38,270 nt of DNA from Methylobacter sp. (GCA_030655535.1 JAURVK010000034.1:1-38270); one strand, 5' to 3'. Counted from the first letter of the stretch, positions 23,281 through 32,926 are shown. The notes: generated by a model not told the origin, from the sequence alone. Numbers and translations: made by a program.

Positions 23281-26010
23281 TTAAATTAGCCAGGGAGATG
23301 TTACATCAGGGTTTATGCCGTATTTGGCAATAGCCACATCCACTTTGGCTGCATCGAACCGCCCCAGGTCTGCCAAGCTTTTTAATGCCGCAATGGTGAC
23401 ATGGTAACGGTCTACTTCAAAAAACCGGCGCAGATTTTCGCGCGTATCGGAGCGGCCGAAACCATCGGTACCCAGCACCGTATAAGGCGCTGAAATAAGG
23501 CTGCGAATCTGTTCGGCAAAGGCGCGAGTGTAATCGCTGGCTGCGATTACCGGGCCTTGCGCATTGGCAAGACAATACGTGACATGCGGTTGCTTGGGCG
23601 TTTCGGTGGGATGCAGGCGGTTCCAACGCTCGCAGGTTTGGCCGTTTCTGGCCAGTTCGGTAAAGCTGGTGCAACTCCATAAGTCGGCTTCCACGCCCCA
23701 GTCATTGCTTAATAATTCAGCCGCCGCTTCAACTTCGCGGAAAATCGTGCCTGAGCCCAGCAATTGAACTCTAGGGGATTTCTTTATCTCCAGGGATGGC
23801 GTGTATGCCGCTGAGCTGTCGGGAACAGCTGCGGCATTAGCGCCTTTCTTAAAGCTATACATACCTTTGAGTATGTCCTGTTCCACGCCTTTAGGCATCG
23901 CCGGATGGGCATAATTTTCGTTCATGACCGTGATGTAATAAAAAACATCTTCCTGATCGACATACATGCGCCGTAAACCGTCCTGGATAATGACCGCCAG
24001 TTCGTAGGCATAAGTCGGATCGTAGGACACGCAGTTGGGTACGGTTGCCGCCATCAAATGACTGTGGCCGTCTTCATGTTGCAAACCTTCGCCGTTCAGC
24101 GTGGTTCTGCCCGCTGTGCCGCCCATTAAAAAACCACGGGTGCGTTGGTCGGCAGCCGCCCAAATTAAATCGCCAACCCGTTGAAAGCCGAACATCGAAT
24201 AATAAATAAAGAACGGAATCATCGGCACGTTATGGGTCGAATACGAGGTACCCGCCGCAATCCAGTCGCACAAACCGCCCGCTTCATTGATGCCTTCCTG
24301 CAATACCTGCCCGTGTTTGTCTTCCTTGTAGAACATCAGCTGATCGGCATCTTGCGGAGTGTACAGCTGACCGACCTGCGACCAGATGCCCAACTGCCGG
24401 AACATGCCTTCCATACCGAAAGTTCTGGATTCGTCGGGAACTATCGGCACGACGCGTTTGCCGATATTGTTATCTTTGGTCAGAATGTTAAGCAGGCGCA
24501 CGAAAGCCATGGTCGTGGAAGTTTCGCGGCCTTCGCCGCTGGCTTCCAACAGCGGTTTGAAATCGCTCAATACCGGCACGTCCAAGGCATAGGATTTGGC
24601 TCTTCTCGCGGGCAAATGACCGCCCAGTTCGTTGCGGCGTTTCTTCATGTAGGCCAGTTCTTTTGAGCCTTCGGCAAAGCTCAGATAAGGCAACTCACGC
24701 AGCTCTTCATCAGTCACCGGCAACGCATAACGGCTCCGGAAGTTACTTAACGAACTGGGACTCATTTTTTTCTGTTGATGAGAGATATTCTGAGCTTCTC
24801 CCGATTCGCCCATACCATAACCTTTAATGGTTTTAGCCAGAATAACGGTGGGTTGGCCTTTATGGTTTACCGCCGTATGGAAAGCCGCAAAAACTTTAAC
24901 CGGATCATGTCCGCCGCGATTAAGCTCATAGATGTCGCGATCCGACCAGTCGGAAACCATGGCTTTTAATTCCGGGGTATTAAAGAAATGTTCGCGCACA
25001 TAGGCGCCGTCTTTAGCCTTAAAGGTTTGATAATCGCCATCGACGCAGGACATCATACGCGCCGCCAGCAACCCGTCTTTATCGCGAGCCAGTAACGCAT
25101 CCCAGCGCTGCCCCCAAACCAGTTTGATCACGTTCCAACCGGCGCCGCGAAACTCGCTTTCCAGTTCCTGAATAATCTTGCCATTACCGCGCACCGGTCC
25201 ATCCAGACGCTGCAGATTGCAGTTAATCACAAAAATAAGATTATCCAGCTTTTCCCGTCCGGCCATACCGATGGCGCCTAATGATTCCGGCTCATCGGTT
25301 TCTCCGTCACCCAGAAAGCTCCAGACCTTACGCTCTGAAGTATCGGTAAAACCGCGATCCTGCAAATAGCGCATAAATCGCGCCTGATAAATAGCCATAA
25401 TCGGGCCAAGACCCATAGAAACCGTGGGAAATTGCCAGAAATCCGGCATCAGCCAGGGATGAGGATAAGACGGCAAACCGTTGCCGTTCACTTCCTGGCG
25501 AAAATTATCCATCTGTTCCAGCGATAATCGCCCCAGCAGAAACGCACGGGCATAATCGCCCGGCGTTAAGTGACCTTGAGTAAAAATTAAATCGCCGCCA
25601 TGTTGATCTGAAGGCGCATGCCAGAAATGGTTGTAACCTACGTCATATAAAGTAGCCGCCGAGGCAAAACTGGCAATGTGGCCGCCAACGTTGGTGTGCT
25701 TATTCGCCCTTAACACCATCATCATCGCATTCCAGCGCACATAAGCGCGAATTTTGTGTTCTATATTAACGTCGCCGGGAAACTGCGCCTGTTGTGCAAC
25801 AGGAATCGTATTGATATAGGCGGTATTGGCGCTGAAAGGGATATCGAAGCCCGCATGTCGAGTAACCTCAACCAACCGCTCAATCAGGAAGTGTACGCGC
25901 TCGCTGCCGTCGTGTTCCAGTACGGCTTGCAACGCTTCAACCCACTCCCTTGTTTCTGCTGGATCGATGTCATTTTGTCCGGTGATTTTTGAGATTAAAC
26001 TGTTAGTCAT
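23281..26010 (-). CDS. aceE: Pyruvate dehydrogenase E1 component, homodimeric type
   Basis: The protein has 909 residues, the size of the single-chain E1 of gammaproteobacteria (E. coli 887). The thiamine diphosphate motif GDGETDEPES is followed by the asparagine of NCNLQRLDGPV about 30 residues later, and the active-site loop region has DGHSHL and GRTTLNGEGLQHEDGH (given as GRTTLNGEG). E1 decarboxylates pyruvate and acetylates the lipoyl arm of AceF. ACAGGATCAATCA before the ATG is the ribosome site. It is the first gene of aceE-aceF-lpdA. A 19-base palindrome about 90 bp upstream could be its operator; no pdhR gene is present nearby. Confidence 0.97.
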   Translation of the reverse strand: MTNSLISKITGQNDIDPAETREWVEALQAVLEHDGSERVHFLIERLVEVTRHAGFDIPFSANTAYINTIPVAQQAQFPGDVNIEHKIRAYVRWNAMMMVLRANKHTNVGGHIASFASAATLYDVGYNHFWHAPSDQHGGDLIFTQGHLTPGDYARAFLLGRLSLEQMDNFRQEVNGNGLPSYPHPWLMPDFWQFPTVSMGLGPIMAIYQARFMRYLQDRGFTDTSERKVWSFLGDGETDEPESLGAIGMAGREKLDNLIFVINCNLQRLDGPVRGNGKIIQELESEFRGAGWNVIKLVWGQRWDALLARDKDGLLAARMMSCVDGDYQTFKAKDGAYVREHFFNTPELKAMVSDWSDRDIYELNRGGHDPVKVFAAFHTAVNHKGQPTVILAKTIKGYGMGESGEAQNISHQQKKMSPSSLSNFRSRYALPVTDEELRELPYLSFAEGSKELAYMKKRRNELGGHLPARRAKSYALDVPVLSDFKPLLEASGEGRETSTTMAFVRLLNILTKDNNIGKRVVPIVPDESRTFGMEGMFRQLGIWSQVGQLYTPQDADQLMFYKEDKHGQVLQEGINEAGGLCDWIAAGTSYSTHNVPMIPFFIYYSMFGFQRVGDLIWAAADQRTRGFLMGGTAGRTTLNGEGLQHEDGHSHLMAATVPNCVSYDPTYAYELAVIIQDGLRRMYVDQEDVFYYITVMNENYAHPAMPKGVEQDILKGMYSFKKGANAAAVPDSSAAYTPSLEIKKSPRVQLLGSGTIFREVEAAAELLSNDWGVEADLWSCTSFTELARNGQTCERWNRLHPTETPKQPHVTYCLANAQGPVIAASDYTRAFAEQIRSLISAPYTVLGTDGFGRSDTRENLRRFFEVDRYHVTIAALKSLADLGRFDAAKVDVAIAKYGINPDVTSPWLI

Positions 26011-26340
26011 TGATTGATCCTGTTACGACGGGTATGCATGGATTAAAAATTGCGAGTTAGTTTTACCCAAAGGGCGCAAGAACGTAAAGTAACCCAATAT
26101 TTTACTGAAATAGTAAAAATAAGGCCAGAACCGCTCCATTTATTGCACACAGTATAAACAATGCAGGGGGGGCAATGCACCCGTTTTAGTCATTTCGATA
26201 CTGAAACAGGCTGACCCATTCGAGTTTCGCAGGTCGGATGTTTGTTTTTTTACGACATGACGGTTTATCATAGACCAAGTTACCCTAAGATCAGGGCAGA
26301 CGAATTCTTCACCCACCAACACTCATCTTACTGATAAAAC
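26011..26340. other. 330-bp divergent region between aceE and uppP
   Basis: This region carries the promoters of the leftward aceE-aceF-lpdA unit and the rightward uppP. It contains the palindrome at 26100-26118, listed separately, and a short G-run (GGGGGG) near 26166. No gene-like frame or RNA gene was recognised. Confidence 0.5.
26100..26118. promoter_or_regulatory. Palindromic candidate operator upstream of aceE
   Basis: TTTTACTGAAATAGTAAAA has perfect 7-base arms around a 5-base centre. It lies 90 bp upstream of the aceE start on the promoter side. Its sequence differs from the E. coli PdhR box (AATTGGTNNNACCAATT), so if it is an operator it serves another regulator. Confidence 0.4.
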
Positions 26341-27168
26341 ATGGACTTAATATTAACGCTTAAAGCTATCATTCTCGGCATTGTTGAAGGCCTGACCGAA
26401 TTTTTACCGATTTCCAGTACCGGACATTTAATCCTGGTTGGCGACTTGCTGGATTTTAATGATGACAAGGGCAAGTTGTTTTCAATTGTTATTCAGGTCG
26501 GCGCCATCCTGGCCGTATGCTGGGAATATCGCGCCAAAATCGCTACCGTTATTATGGGTTTGCCCGACTCGACGCAGGCGCGAAAATTCGTCGCTAACCT
26601 GATAATTGCGTTCATGCCGTTAGCGATCCTGGGCTTACTGTTCGGCAAATACATCAAAGCCGTATTGTTCAAGCCCATTCCGGTGGCTCTGGCGTTTATC
26701 ATCGGCGCTTTCGTGATTATCTGGGCAGAGAAACGGGAACATAAAATCCGCATTCACGAAGTCGAAGATTTGAGCTCACTGGATGCGTTAAAACTCGGTG
26801 TCGCGCAGGCTTTCGCTCTGATTCCGGGAGCGTCACGATCCGGCTCAACCATTATCGGCGGCTTGTTATTCGGTCTGTCGCGCAAAGCCGCAACTGAATT
26901 TTCGTTTTTTTTAGCGATTCCCACGCTGGTTGCGGCCAGCATTTATGATTTGTATAAACATCGCGATTTATTAGAATTGACAGTCGACGCACCCTATTTT
27001 ATCGCTGGCCTGATCACCGCATTCCTCAGTGCGCTATTGGCCATCAAGGCGTTATTACACTACATCAGCCATCATGATTTCATTATTTTTGCCTGGTACC
27101 GTATAGCCTTTGGCTTGATTGTTATTGCCACGTCATACAGCGGCCTAGTGCACTGGACTGTTGATTAA
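26341..27168 (+). CDS. uppP: Undecaprenyl-diphosphate phosphatase UppP (BacA)
   Basis: The 275-residue protein is an eight-helix membrane protein with both family signatures: [17 protein letters not shown] (16-32) holding the catalytic Glu, and [14 protein letters not shown] (about 162-175) holding the essential Arg. It removes a phosphate from undecaprenyl diphosphate on the periplasmic side to recycle the carrier for peptidoglycan, and confers bacitracin tolerance when raised. It stands alone, divergent from aceE and convergent with tpx. Length matches the family (E. coli 273). Confidence 0.97.
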   Translation: MDLILTLKAIILGIVEGLTEFLPISSTGHLILVGDLLDFNDDKGKLFSIVIQVGAILAVCWEYRAKIATVIMGLPDSTQARKFVANLIIAFMPLAILGLLFGKYIKAVLFKPIPVALAFIIGAFVIIWAEKREHKIRIHEVEDLSSLDALKLGVAQAFALIPGASRSGSTIIGGLLFGLSRKAATEFSFFLAIPTLVAASIYDLYKHRDLLELTVDAPYFIAGLITAFLSALLAIKALLHYISHHDFIIFAWYRIAFGLIVIATSYSGLVHWTVD

Positions 27169-27265
27169 TACTTGGCGAAAATTCGGCCAACCGTTTCAAT
27201 CCATGGTTCCGTCTTCTAACTGCTGACTGATGAACAGGTTCCGCGCGGCCCAGCGAAAATCCGTT

Positions 27266-27760
27266 TTACAATACCGCCAATGCGCTTTCATAATCCGGCT
27301 CGTTAGCGATTTCACCGACCAATTGCGTGTATATCACTTTGTCATGCTCATCGATAATGACGATGGCACGGGCAGTCAAGCCGCGTAGAAAGGTATCAAC
27401 GATGGTTACGCCGTAATCATCGGCGAAACTGGAGCGGAAGGTAGACAAGGGGATAACGTCTTTCAAGCCTTCCGATTCGCAAAAACGGCTTTGGGCAAAA
27501 GGCAGATCGGCGGAAACGGCTAACACCACAGTGTTGTCCAGATGCGAGGCTTTCTGGTTGAATTTGCGCGTTGATGCGGCGCAGGTTGGCGTGTCCAGAC
27601 TGGGGACAATATTCAGTACTTTTCTTTTTCCGGCGTAGGTTGCCAGGGTGACATCCACTAACTCGCGACTGGTCAGGGAGAATGCCGGTGCATCGCCGCC
27701 TACTGCGGGTAATTCGCCGGATGTATTTAGGGGTTTGCCTTGAAATGTAATTGTAGCCAT
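27266..27760 (-). CDS. tpx: Thiol peroxidase, atypical 2-Cys peroxiredoxin
   Basis: The 164-residue protein has the Tpx signature PSLDTPTCAASTRKFN with the peroxidatic C60, and the resolving C94 in SRFCESEGL, 34 residues later as in E. coli Tpx. It reduces hydrogen peroxide and lipid peroxides with thioredoxin. One small difference: the canonical SVDTPVC loop is SLDTPTC. A GC-rich palindrome lies 46 bp upstream. It is probably monocistronic. Confidence 0.96.
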   Translation of the reverse strand: MATITFQGKPLNTSGELPAVGGDAPAFSLTSRELVDVTLATYAGKRKVLNIVPSLDTPTCAASTRKFNQKASHLDNTVVLAVSADLPFAQSRFCESEGLKDVIPLSTFRSSFADDYGVTIVDTFLRGLTARAIVIIDEHDKVIYTQLVGEIANEPDYESALAVL

Positions 27761-27805
27761 GGTGATTTCCTATAGTGTTGGTTTAATACCTTTTGCGTAA
27801 TAGGC

Positions 27806-27821
27806 GGGCGACCGGTCGCCC
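27806..27821. repeat. GC-rich palindrome upstream of tpx
   Basis: GGGCGACCGGTCGCCC is a perfect 16-base palindrome flanked by TAGGC on the left and CTAC on the right, so the arms extend with one extra base. It looks like a REP half-unit rather than a repressor site. No T-run follows. Confidence 0.6.
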
Positions 27822-27920
27822 CTACGAATTTATACACGCTATTTAATCCTAATTCGCCGGAAACGCTACCTCGCGCGACGCTTGCTAGCCTTATTCCGGC
27901 CTACGCCCTTATCGGCAGCA

Positions 27921-27947
27921 ATCTTTCGCCTTTTACCTTGCGCCTTA
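27921..27947. repeat. GGCGAAA-family repeat, single arm, at the end of der
   Basis: ATCTTTCGCCTTTTACCTTG followed by CGCCTTA repeats the pyrimidine-rich arm of the GGCGAAA family and ends right at the der stop codon. The opposite arm was not seen, so this is a partial copy. Confidence 0.5.
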
Positions 27948-29345
27948 TTAATCCTTCTTCTTACTTTTTACCCGTTTCATCAAGCGCTCACGCTTCTTTA
28001 CCTGCCATTCGGTCATTTTTCTCTTTTGCCCGTGAAATGGATTGGCCGGCGACTTGAACACTAAGCGTATCGGCGTTCCGACCAGGCTCATTTTGTCACG
28101 GTAGTAGTTCATTAAATACCGCTTGTAAGACTCCGGCAGTGCATCGGTTTGTACGCCGTGAATAACCACAACAGGCGGATTTCTGCCGCCCTGATGCGCG
28201 TATTTCAATTTAATACGACGCGTATTCACTATCGGCGGTTGATGCGCGGTGGTGGCTTCTTTTAAGATTCGGGTCAACACCGGCGTGGACATGTCGAGCA
28301 TTGCCGCTGCGTACAATTGCTGTACGACATCGAACATTTTGCCGACGCCGCTGCCATGCAGCGCAGAAATCGGGTGTTTTTCCGCAAACTCAAGAAAAGA
28401 CAATTTGATATCGAGTTGCCGGTTAATAGTTACTTTTTGGTCGGCAGTGATGCCGTCCCATTTGTTCAAGCCGATAATCAAGGCTCTTCCTGCTTCCAAT
28501 ACCAAACCTAATAAATGCGCGTCCTGATCGGTAATGCCTTCTTGCGCATCAATCAGGTAAATAACGACATTGGATTTTTCAATCGCCTGTAACGATTTAA
28601 TGACGCTGAATTTTTCAATAGTCTCGGATATTTTGGATTTCCTGCGCATTCCGGCGGTATCGATCAGCGTGAATTTCTTGCCATTACGCTCAAAAGGAAT
28701 GTAGATGCTGTCGCGCGTCGTGCCCGGCTCATCATAGACGATAACCCGTTCTTCGCCCAACAAGCGGTTCACCAGGGTTGATTTGCCGACATTGGGCCGT
28801 CCGACCACAGCGATACCGATTCCGCCATGTTGCTCTCCCTCGTCACCATCGTCCGGCGGCAACAGTTCGTTAACTTTTTGCAGTAATTCAGGTACGCCTC
28901 TGCCATGGGAAGCGGCGATTTGCACCGGCTCGCCCAACGCCAGCGAATAAAAATCGGTGCTAGCGAGACTGGCATCAAGACCGTCAACCTTGTTGGTGAC
29001 CAATATGATCGGCTTTTGCAGTTTTCTCAGGGTATCGGCGATTACCTTGTCGGAAGCGCTCAGGCCTTCTCGCGCGTCAACCATAAAGAATACGATGTCC
29101 GCCTCTTCTAATGCTACCTGCACCTGTTTTCTGGCAAAGCTTTCTATGCCTTCGGCGTCATCGGCTATACCGCCGGTATCGACGACCAGGCAGGGACGAT
29201 CGCCCAGCTTTACCCGACCGTATTGTCTGTCTCGGGTTAATCCTGAAAAATCCGCAACCAGAGCATCGCGGCTGCGCGTTAAATAATTGAATAATGTGGA
29301 CTTGCCCACATTGGGTCGCCCTACTAGGGCTATTACAGGTAACAT
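27948..29345 (-). CDS. der: Ribosome biogenesis GTPase Der (EngA)
   Basis: The 465-residue protein has two tandem GTPase domains, each with GRPNVGKST (first at 9-17, second near 185), the switch Gly of DTGG and DTAG, and the specificity motifs NKVD and NKWD, followed by a KH-like domain and a lysine-rich tail (KRVKSKKKD). Der is essential for late 50S subunit assembly. It is the last gene of the ndk-to-der unit and follows bamB, as in other gammaproteobacteria, but a 150-bp gap with a repeat lies between them. Confidence 0.97.
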   Translation of the reverse strand: MLPVIALVGRPNVGKSTLFNYLTRSRDALVADFSGLTRDRQYGRVKLGDRPCLVVDTGGIADDAEGIESFARKQVQVALEEADIVFFMVDAREGLSASDKVIADTLRKLQKPIILVTNKVDGLDASLASTDFYSLALGEPVQIAASHGRGVPELLQKVNELLPPDDGDEGEQHGGIGIAVVGRPNVGKSTLVNRLLGEERVIVYDEPGTTRDSIYIPFERNGKKFTLIDTAGMRRKSKISETIEKFSVIKSLQAIEKSNVVIYLIDAQEGITDQDAHLLGLVLEAGRALIIGLNKWDGITADQKVTINRQLDIKLSFLEFAEKHPISALHGSGVGKMFDVVQQLYAAAMLDMSTPVLTRILKEATTAHQPPIVNTRRIKLKYAHQGGRNPPVVVIHGVQTDALPESYKRYLMNYYRDKMSLVGTPIRLVFKSPANPFHGQKRKMTEWQVKKRERLMKRVKSKKKD

Positions 29346-29365
29346 ATCGACTCGGTAATTAGAAA

Positions 29366-29469
29366 AATGGAACGCTGATGACGCTGATAGTTATGATCAA
29401 ATAAGATCTTTTTGAATTATCTGCGTTAATCGTATTCATCTGCGTCATCTGCGTCATCTGCGTTCCATT
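29366..29469. repeat. Inverted short-period repeat, GATGACGCT / CATCTGCGT family
   Basis: The left arm AATGGAACGCTGATGACGCT (from 29366, continuing GAT to 29388) mirrors the right arm at 29437-29469, which has three CATCTGCGT units with period 9 and ends CTGCGTTCCATT. One further unit, ATCTGCGTTAATCG, lies at 29419-29432. Left and right differ only at a few T/A positions. It fills the bamB-der gap. Confidence 0.75.
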
Positions 29470-29495
29470 GTATTTGATGACAAGGCAGTTACTTT

Positions 29496-30755
29496 TTATC
29501 GGACTTTTAAAGCGGCAAGTGTGCCGTCTTTTGCATAAACATAAACGATATTATCTACCACGATTGGCTGGGCATCAATGGGGCCGCTCGTCACTTGTAC
29601 ACGACCCAGTTGCCTGCCATCGGTACTGGACAACCAATGCACGTAGCCTTCAAGATCGCCTACCACCACATAATTTTCATAGACGGCGGGAGCGGTTAAT
29701 TTTCTTTGCTGCAAATCCTGTTGCTTCCACAAGGACGCGCCGCTACGCTGATCCAGTTGTATGACATGGCTTTGGGAATCTGCCAGGTACAAGTACCGAT
29801 AGTCGTTACTCAAACCGGAATGCGACGAAATGGTTTCATTGCGCCACAATACATCGCCATCCACTTCCGAAATAGCCGCTATGCCGCCCTGATAACTGGC
29901 AACATAAATCACCCCGTTAATGGCGATAGGATCGACATCCAGATCAACCAGCCGTTCAATCTCAGAGCGCCCCTTGGGAATGGCAATGCTGGTTTCCCAC
30001 ACATATTTGCCGTCAACCAGGCGCAAGGCCATGAGTTTTCCGTTGTCGTAACCGCCGATCACGTTATCCTCAACAATCAACGGCGATCCGGTTCCGCGCA
30101 CACTTAAGGCAGGTACGGTGCGCTCATAACTCCAAAGCTTGCCACCGGCCTTTTCATCAACAGCGATCACCGCGCCATCCGTAGTGCGCACGACAACAAT
30201 ATGCTTGGCGACAACCGGCACCGAAAGCACTTCGCTGGATACGGCGACTTTCCACAATACCGCTCCGGTTTCCATATTTAAGGCCATGACTTCGGCATCG
30301 CTGGAACCCAAAATCACGGTGCCTTCGCCCAGCCCCGGCCCACCGGAAAAAGGTACCTCGGTTTCAGTCTCCCAAATCAGATTACCGGTCGTCAGGCTTC
30401 TGGCTTGCACCACGCCCTCGCGATCCGCCGCCAGTATTTTTCCGCTGCCGATGACCGGTATCAATTTTAAGGTTTGCTCGTCAGCACCTACCCCCACCGA
30501 TTCCTTCCAGATGACATCAACCTGAATTTCAGGGGCATACTCCGCCAAGACGCTCGGAGGATCGGCATTATCTTCGCCGCCGCTAAAGTACTCGGTAATG
30601 CCGGAAACAGATTCGCCAAGGGTATCGATAGCCGTACAGCCGGTTAATAAGGTGATAGCAAAGAAGGCACAGGGCAAAAGGCAAAAGGCGAAAAAACCTT
30701 TAGCCGTGCGCCTTTCGCCTTGCGCCTGACTCATATAGTTTGAATAGTTACTCAT
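29496..30755 (-). CDS. bamB: Outer membrane assembly lipoprotein BamB
   Basis: The 419-residue protein is a lipoprotein with lipobox LLTGC (C40) followed by an eight-bladed PQQ-like beta-propeller, seen in repeats such as GNLIWETETEVPFSGGPGLG and GAVLWKVAVSSEVLSVPVVA. BamB binds BamA and helps insert beta-barrel proteins into the outer membrane. The start at 30755 overlaps the yfgM stop by one base; a second Met at residue 8 is also possible. The signal peptide is odd: most of it, about residues 11-33, is encoded by a GGCGAAA-family repeat (30666-30726). The gene order hisS-yfgM-bamB-der is the conserved one. It is about 27 residues longer than E. coli BamB. Confidence 0.94.
   Translation of the reverse strand: MSNYSNYMSQAQGERRTAKGFFAFCLLPCAFFAITLLTGCTAIDTLGESVSGITEYFSGGEDNADPPSVLAEYAPEIQVDVIWKESVGVGADEQTLKLIPVIGSGKILAADREGVVQARSLTTGNLIWETETEVPFSGGPGLGEGTVILGSSDAEVMALNMETGAVLWKVAVSSEVLSVPVVAKHIVVVRTTDGAVIAVDEKAGGKLWSYERTVPALSVRGTGSPLIVEDNVIGGYDNGKLMALRLVDGKYVWETSIAIPKGRSEIERLVDLDVDPIAINGVIYVASYQGGIAAISEVDGDVLWRNETISSHSGLSNDYRYLYLADSQSHVIQLDQRSGASLWKQQDLQQRKLTAPAVYENYVVVGDLEGYVHWLSSTDGRQLGRVQVTSGPIDAQPIVVDNIVYVYAKDGTLAALKVR
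30666..30726. repeat. GGCGAAA-family repeat inside the bamB signal-peptide codons
   Basis: Read on the minus strand, GGCGCAAGGCGAAAGGCGCA and then a GGTTTTTTCGCCTTTTGCC arm with a further TTTTGCCC unit form the usual inverted array. It is entirely within the coding frame and encodes the hydrophobic stretch around FFAFCLLPCAFF. Confidence 0.75.
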
Positions 30756-31396
30756 TATTTTTGAGTGTCTAGCTTTTCTTGAGCGGTCAGATCATCGATT
30801 TTGAACTGTAACAACGGTGACTGTTGGCCGGCTCTCAAGGCATTCTGATACGAAGTGCGCGCCTCATCCGAACGGTCCAGTGCTACGTACAAATCGCCGA
30901 CCAATTCATCGTAATTAGCTGAATAGCTGGCTGCCGTTTTGGCATCGACATCGTTAATTATCTGTAAACCCTGTTCATATTCACCGGTAGCAAGCATTAG
31001 ACGTACCAGTCTTATCTTGGCGATATTACTCAGATGTTTATTCGACTCTGCGGCAACCGTTGTCAAAATTTGTTTTGCTGCGGCGAAATCACCTTGCTCG
31101 GACTTTAATTTGGCCTGCAATAAACTACTGAATGCCTCATATTCGGAACCTTTAAATTGCTCCCGCATGCGTTCAGCCAGCTTATCCACTGTGTCTTTTT
31201 TACCATCGTCCAGCGCTTTTAGTAATTGACTATAAGCTGCGGAAGCTTGCGCCGCCTGCTCTTTCTTATGATCCTGCCAATAATTCCAACCCAGAATAAT
31301 GACAATACCCATGACTAAACCGACGATGGTAGAGGTTGAGTTTTCTTTCCACCATCTTTTTAAGGCTTCAACCTGTTCTTCTTCTGTATCGTACAT
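30755..31396 (-). CDS. yfgM: YfgM/AncA family tetratricopeptide protein
   Basis: From the ATG at 31396 the protein has 213 residues and begins MYDTEEEQVEALKRWWKEN, then a single membrane helix (about 20-40, TIVGLVMGIVIILGWNYW), and a periplasmic TPR region. E. coli YfgM (206) has the same opening and layout. YfgM binds the Sec translocon and the chaperone PpiD and helps periplasmic protein transfer. The frame is open 44 codons further, to 31528 inside hisS, but that extension comes from a GGCGAAA-family repeat and is not family-like, so I reject it. The ribosome site before 31396 (AAGTGG) is weak. Confidence 0.9.
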   Translation of the reverse strand: MYDTEEEQVEALKRWWKENSTSTIVGLVMGIVIILGWNYWQDHKKEQAAQASAAYSQLLKALDDGKKDTVDKLAERMREQFKGSEYEAFSSLLQAKLKSEQGDFAAAKQILTTVAAESNKHLSNIAKIRLVRLMLATGEYEQGLQIINDVDAKTAASYSANYDELVGDLYVALDRSDEARTSYQNALRAGQQSPLLQFKIDDLTAQEKLDTQK

Positions 31397-31423
31397 TTCC
31401 ACTTGTTTTTCTCTTGTTTGATG

Positions 31424-31508
31424 TTTAAAAAAGGCGAAAGGCGAAAGGCGAAAGCTGTGAAAGGTGCAATTTTTTTTGCCCTTCGCCCTTTGCCTTTCGC
31501 CTTTTAAA
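31424..31508. repeat. GGCGAAA-family repeat between hisS and yfgM
   Basis: This is the fullest copy of the family: TTTAAAAAAGGCGAAAGGCG with two more GGCGAAA units on the left, and GCCCTTCGCCCTTTGCCTTT then CGCCTTTTAAA on the right. The 7-base period is clear on the left arm. It overlaps the last codons region of hisS only at its edge and separates hisS from the yfgM start. Confidence 0.8.
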
Positions 31509-31514
31509 CCCATG

Positions 31515-32789
31515 TTATCCGTGTTCAACCATAAATTTAATCGCCTGCTGCTGAGTCATATTCTGCTGTTCCAGCTCATTATTACGTAGCGGTTTGACGC
31601 TGACCTCACCACGACTGACTTCATCGTCGCCCAGAATAATCGCAAATTCGGCACCGCTTTTGTCGGCTTTTTTAAACTGACTTTTAAAACTGCCGCCGCC
31701 GCAATTCACCTGTAATTTCAAGCCGGGTATTTCATTCCTGATGGTCTCGGCAAAACGCATGCCTTCTTGTTCCGCTGCTTCGCCGACACGGATCATATAC
31801 ACATCGACGGGGCTTGCAAGCTGCACATTAGCCAACGTTTCCATCAAAGCCAACAAGCGCTCTATGCCCATCGCAAAACCGACCGCATGATTCGGCTTGC
31901 CGCCCAGCTGTTCTATCAGTCCGTCGTAACGCCCGCCGGCGCAGACAGTGCCTTGCGATCCCAGTTCGTCGGTGACCCATTCGAAAACAGTCTTGCTGTA
32001 ATAATCCAGGCCGCGTACTAATCGGGAGTTAAGCTCGTAGCCTATGCCCAAATCATCCAATATCGCGGTGATCGCGTTAAAATGCCGGCGACTCTCATCG
32101 CCCAGATAATCCGTCAATTCCGGTGCATTGGCGACAACTTCCCGCATCGCCGGATTTTTGGTATCCAAGATTCGCAGCGGATTAGTCTTTAGCCGACGCA
32201 AACTGTCTTCGTCCAATTGCTCCAGATGGTCTTGAAAATAGTTGACCAGAGTTTCGCGATACACCATGCGCTCAGGCATAGTACCCAGAGAATTAAGCTG
32301 CAGACGCACCTTATCGCGGATACCCAGTTTTTTCCACAGCCGATCCATCAGCAAAATCAATTCTGCATCAATATCGGGGCCTGCCATGCCGTAGGTTTCG
32401 ACGCCCAGTTGAAAAAACTGGCGATAACGGCCTTTTTGCGGGCGTTCATGTCGATACATCGGCCCGTAATACCATAAGCGGTGTACCTGATTGTGTAACA
32501 AGCCATGTTCAAGACAGGCCCTAAGACAACCGGCCGTACCTTCGGGACGCAAGGTTAAGGAGTCGCCGTTCCGGTCGTCAAACGTATACATTTCTTTTTC
32601 GACAATGTCGGTTACTTCGCCGATAGACCGTTTGAAAAGTTCGGTTTTTTCGACGATGGGCAGCCGTATTTCACTGTAACCATAAGCGCCGAGTACGTCT
32701 CTGATACAAAGTTCTGCATATTGCCAGAGCGGTGTCTGTTCGGGAAGCACATCGTGCATCCCGCGAATTGCTTGAATATTATTGGCCAT
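31515..32789 (-). CDS. hisS: Histidyl-tRNA synthetase
   Basis: The 424-residue class II synthetase has motif 2 in [19 protein letters not shown], preceded by LRPEGTAG, the histidine-binding loop [15 protein letters not shown] (HisA motif), and motif 3 GFAMGIERL, then an anticodon-binding domain with the [20 protein letters not shown]-type region. It charges tRNA-His. Length equals E. coli HisS (424). In most gammaproteobacteria ispG lies directly upstream; here the upstream gene is pilW, with a repeat in the gap. Confidence 0.98.
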   Translation of the reverse strand: MANNIQAIRGMHDVLPEQTPLWQYAELCIRDVLGAYGYSEIRLPIVEKTELFKRSIGEVTDIVEKEMYTFDDRNGDSLTLRPEGTAGCLRACLEHGLLHNQVHRLWYYGPMYRHERPQKGRYRQFFQLGVETYGMAGPDIDAELILLMDRLWKKLGIRDKVRLQLNSLGTMPERMVYRETLVNYFQDHLEQLDEDSLRRLKTNPLRILDTKNPAMREVVANAPELTDYLGDESRRHFNAITAILDDLGIGYELNSRLVRGLDYYSKTVFEWVTDELGSQGTVCAGGRYDGLIEQLGGKPNHAVGFAMGIERLLALMETLANVQLASPVDVYMIRVGEAAEQEGMRFAETIRNEIPGLKLQVNCGGGSFKSQFKKADKSGAEFAIILGDDEVSRGEVSVKPLRNNELEQQNMTQQQAIKFMVEHG

Positions 32790-32860
32790 ATTTAAATAGG
32801 GTTGATGTCACGGATTTAAATAACCTCTCATTAATAGGGGTAAACCTACAAAAAACAAAA

Positions 32861-32926
32861 CGAGGCAAAGGACGAAAGGCAAAAAAACCACAGCCTTCGC
32901 CCTTTGCCTTTCGCCCTTCGTCTTTT
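32861..32926. repeat. GGCGAAA-family repeat between pilW and hisS
   Basis: CGAGGCAAAGGACGAAAGGC on the left mirrors CCTTCGCCCTTTGCCTTTCG then CCCTTCGTCTTTT on the right, ending three bases before the pilW stop codon. It marks the position where rodZ and ispG would normally be found. Confidence 0.75.

Noticed and set aside
27169-27265. Terminator between uppP and tpx (TTGGCGAAAATTCGGCCAA)
   Set aside because: The stem needs a bulge and no T-run follows; too weak to list.
27921-32926. CRISPR array suspected from repeated CGCCTTTCGCC units
   Set aside because: Units are 7 bases, there are no unique spacers of constant length, and copies are scattered with inverted arms; no cas gene is present.
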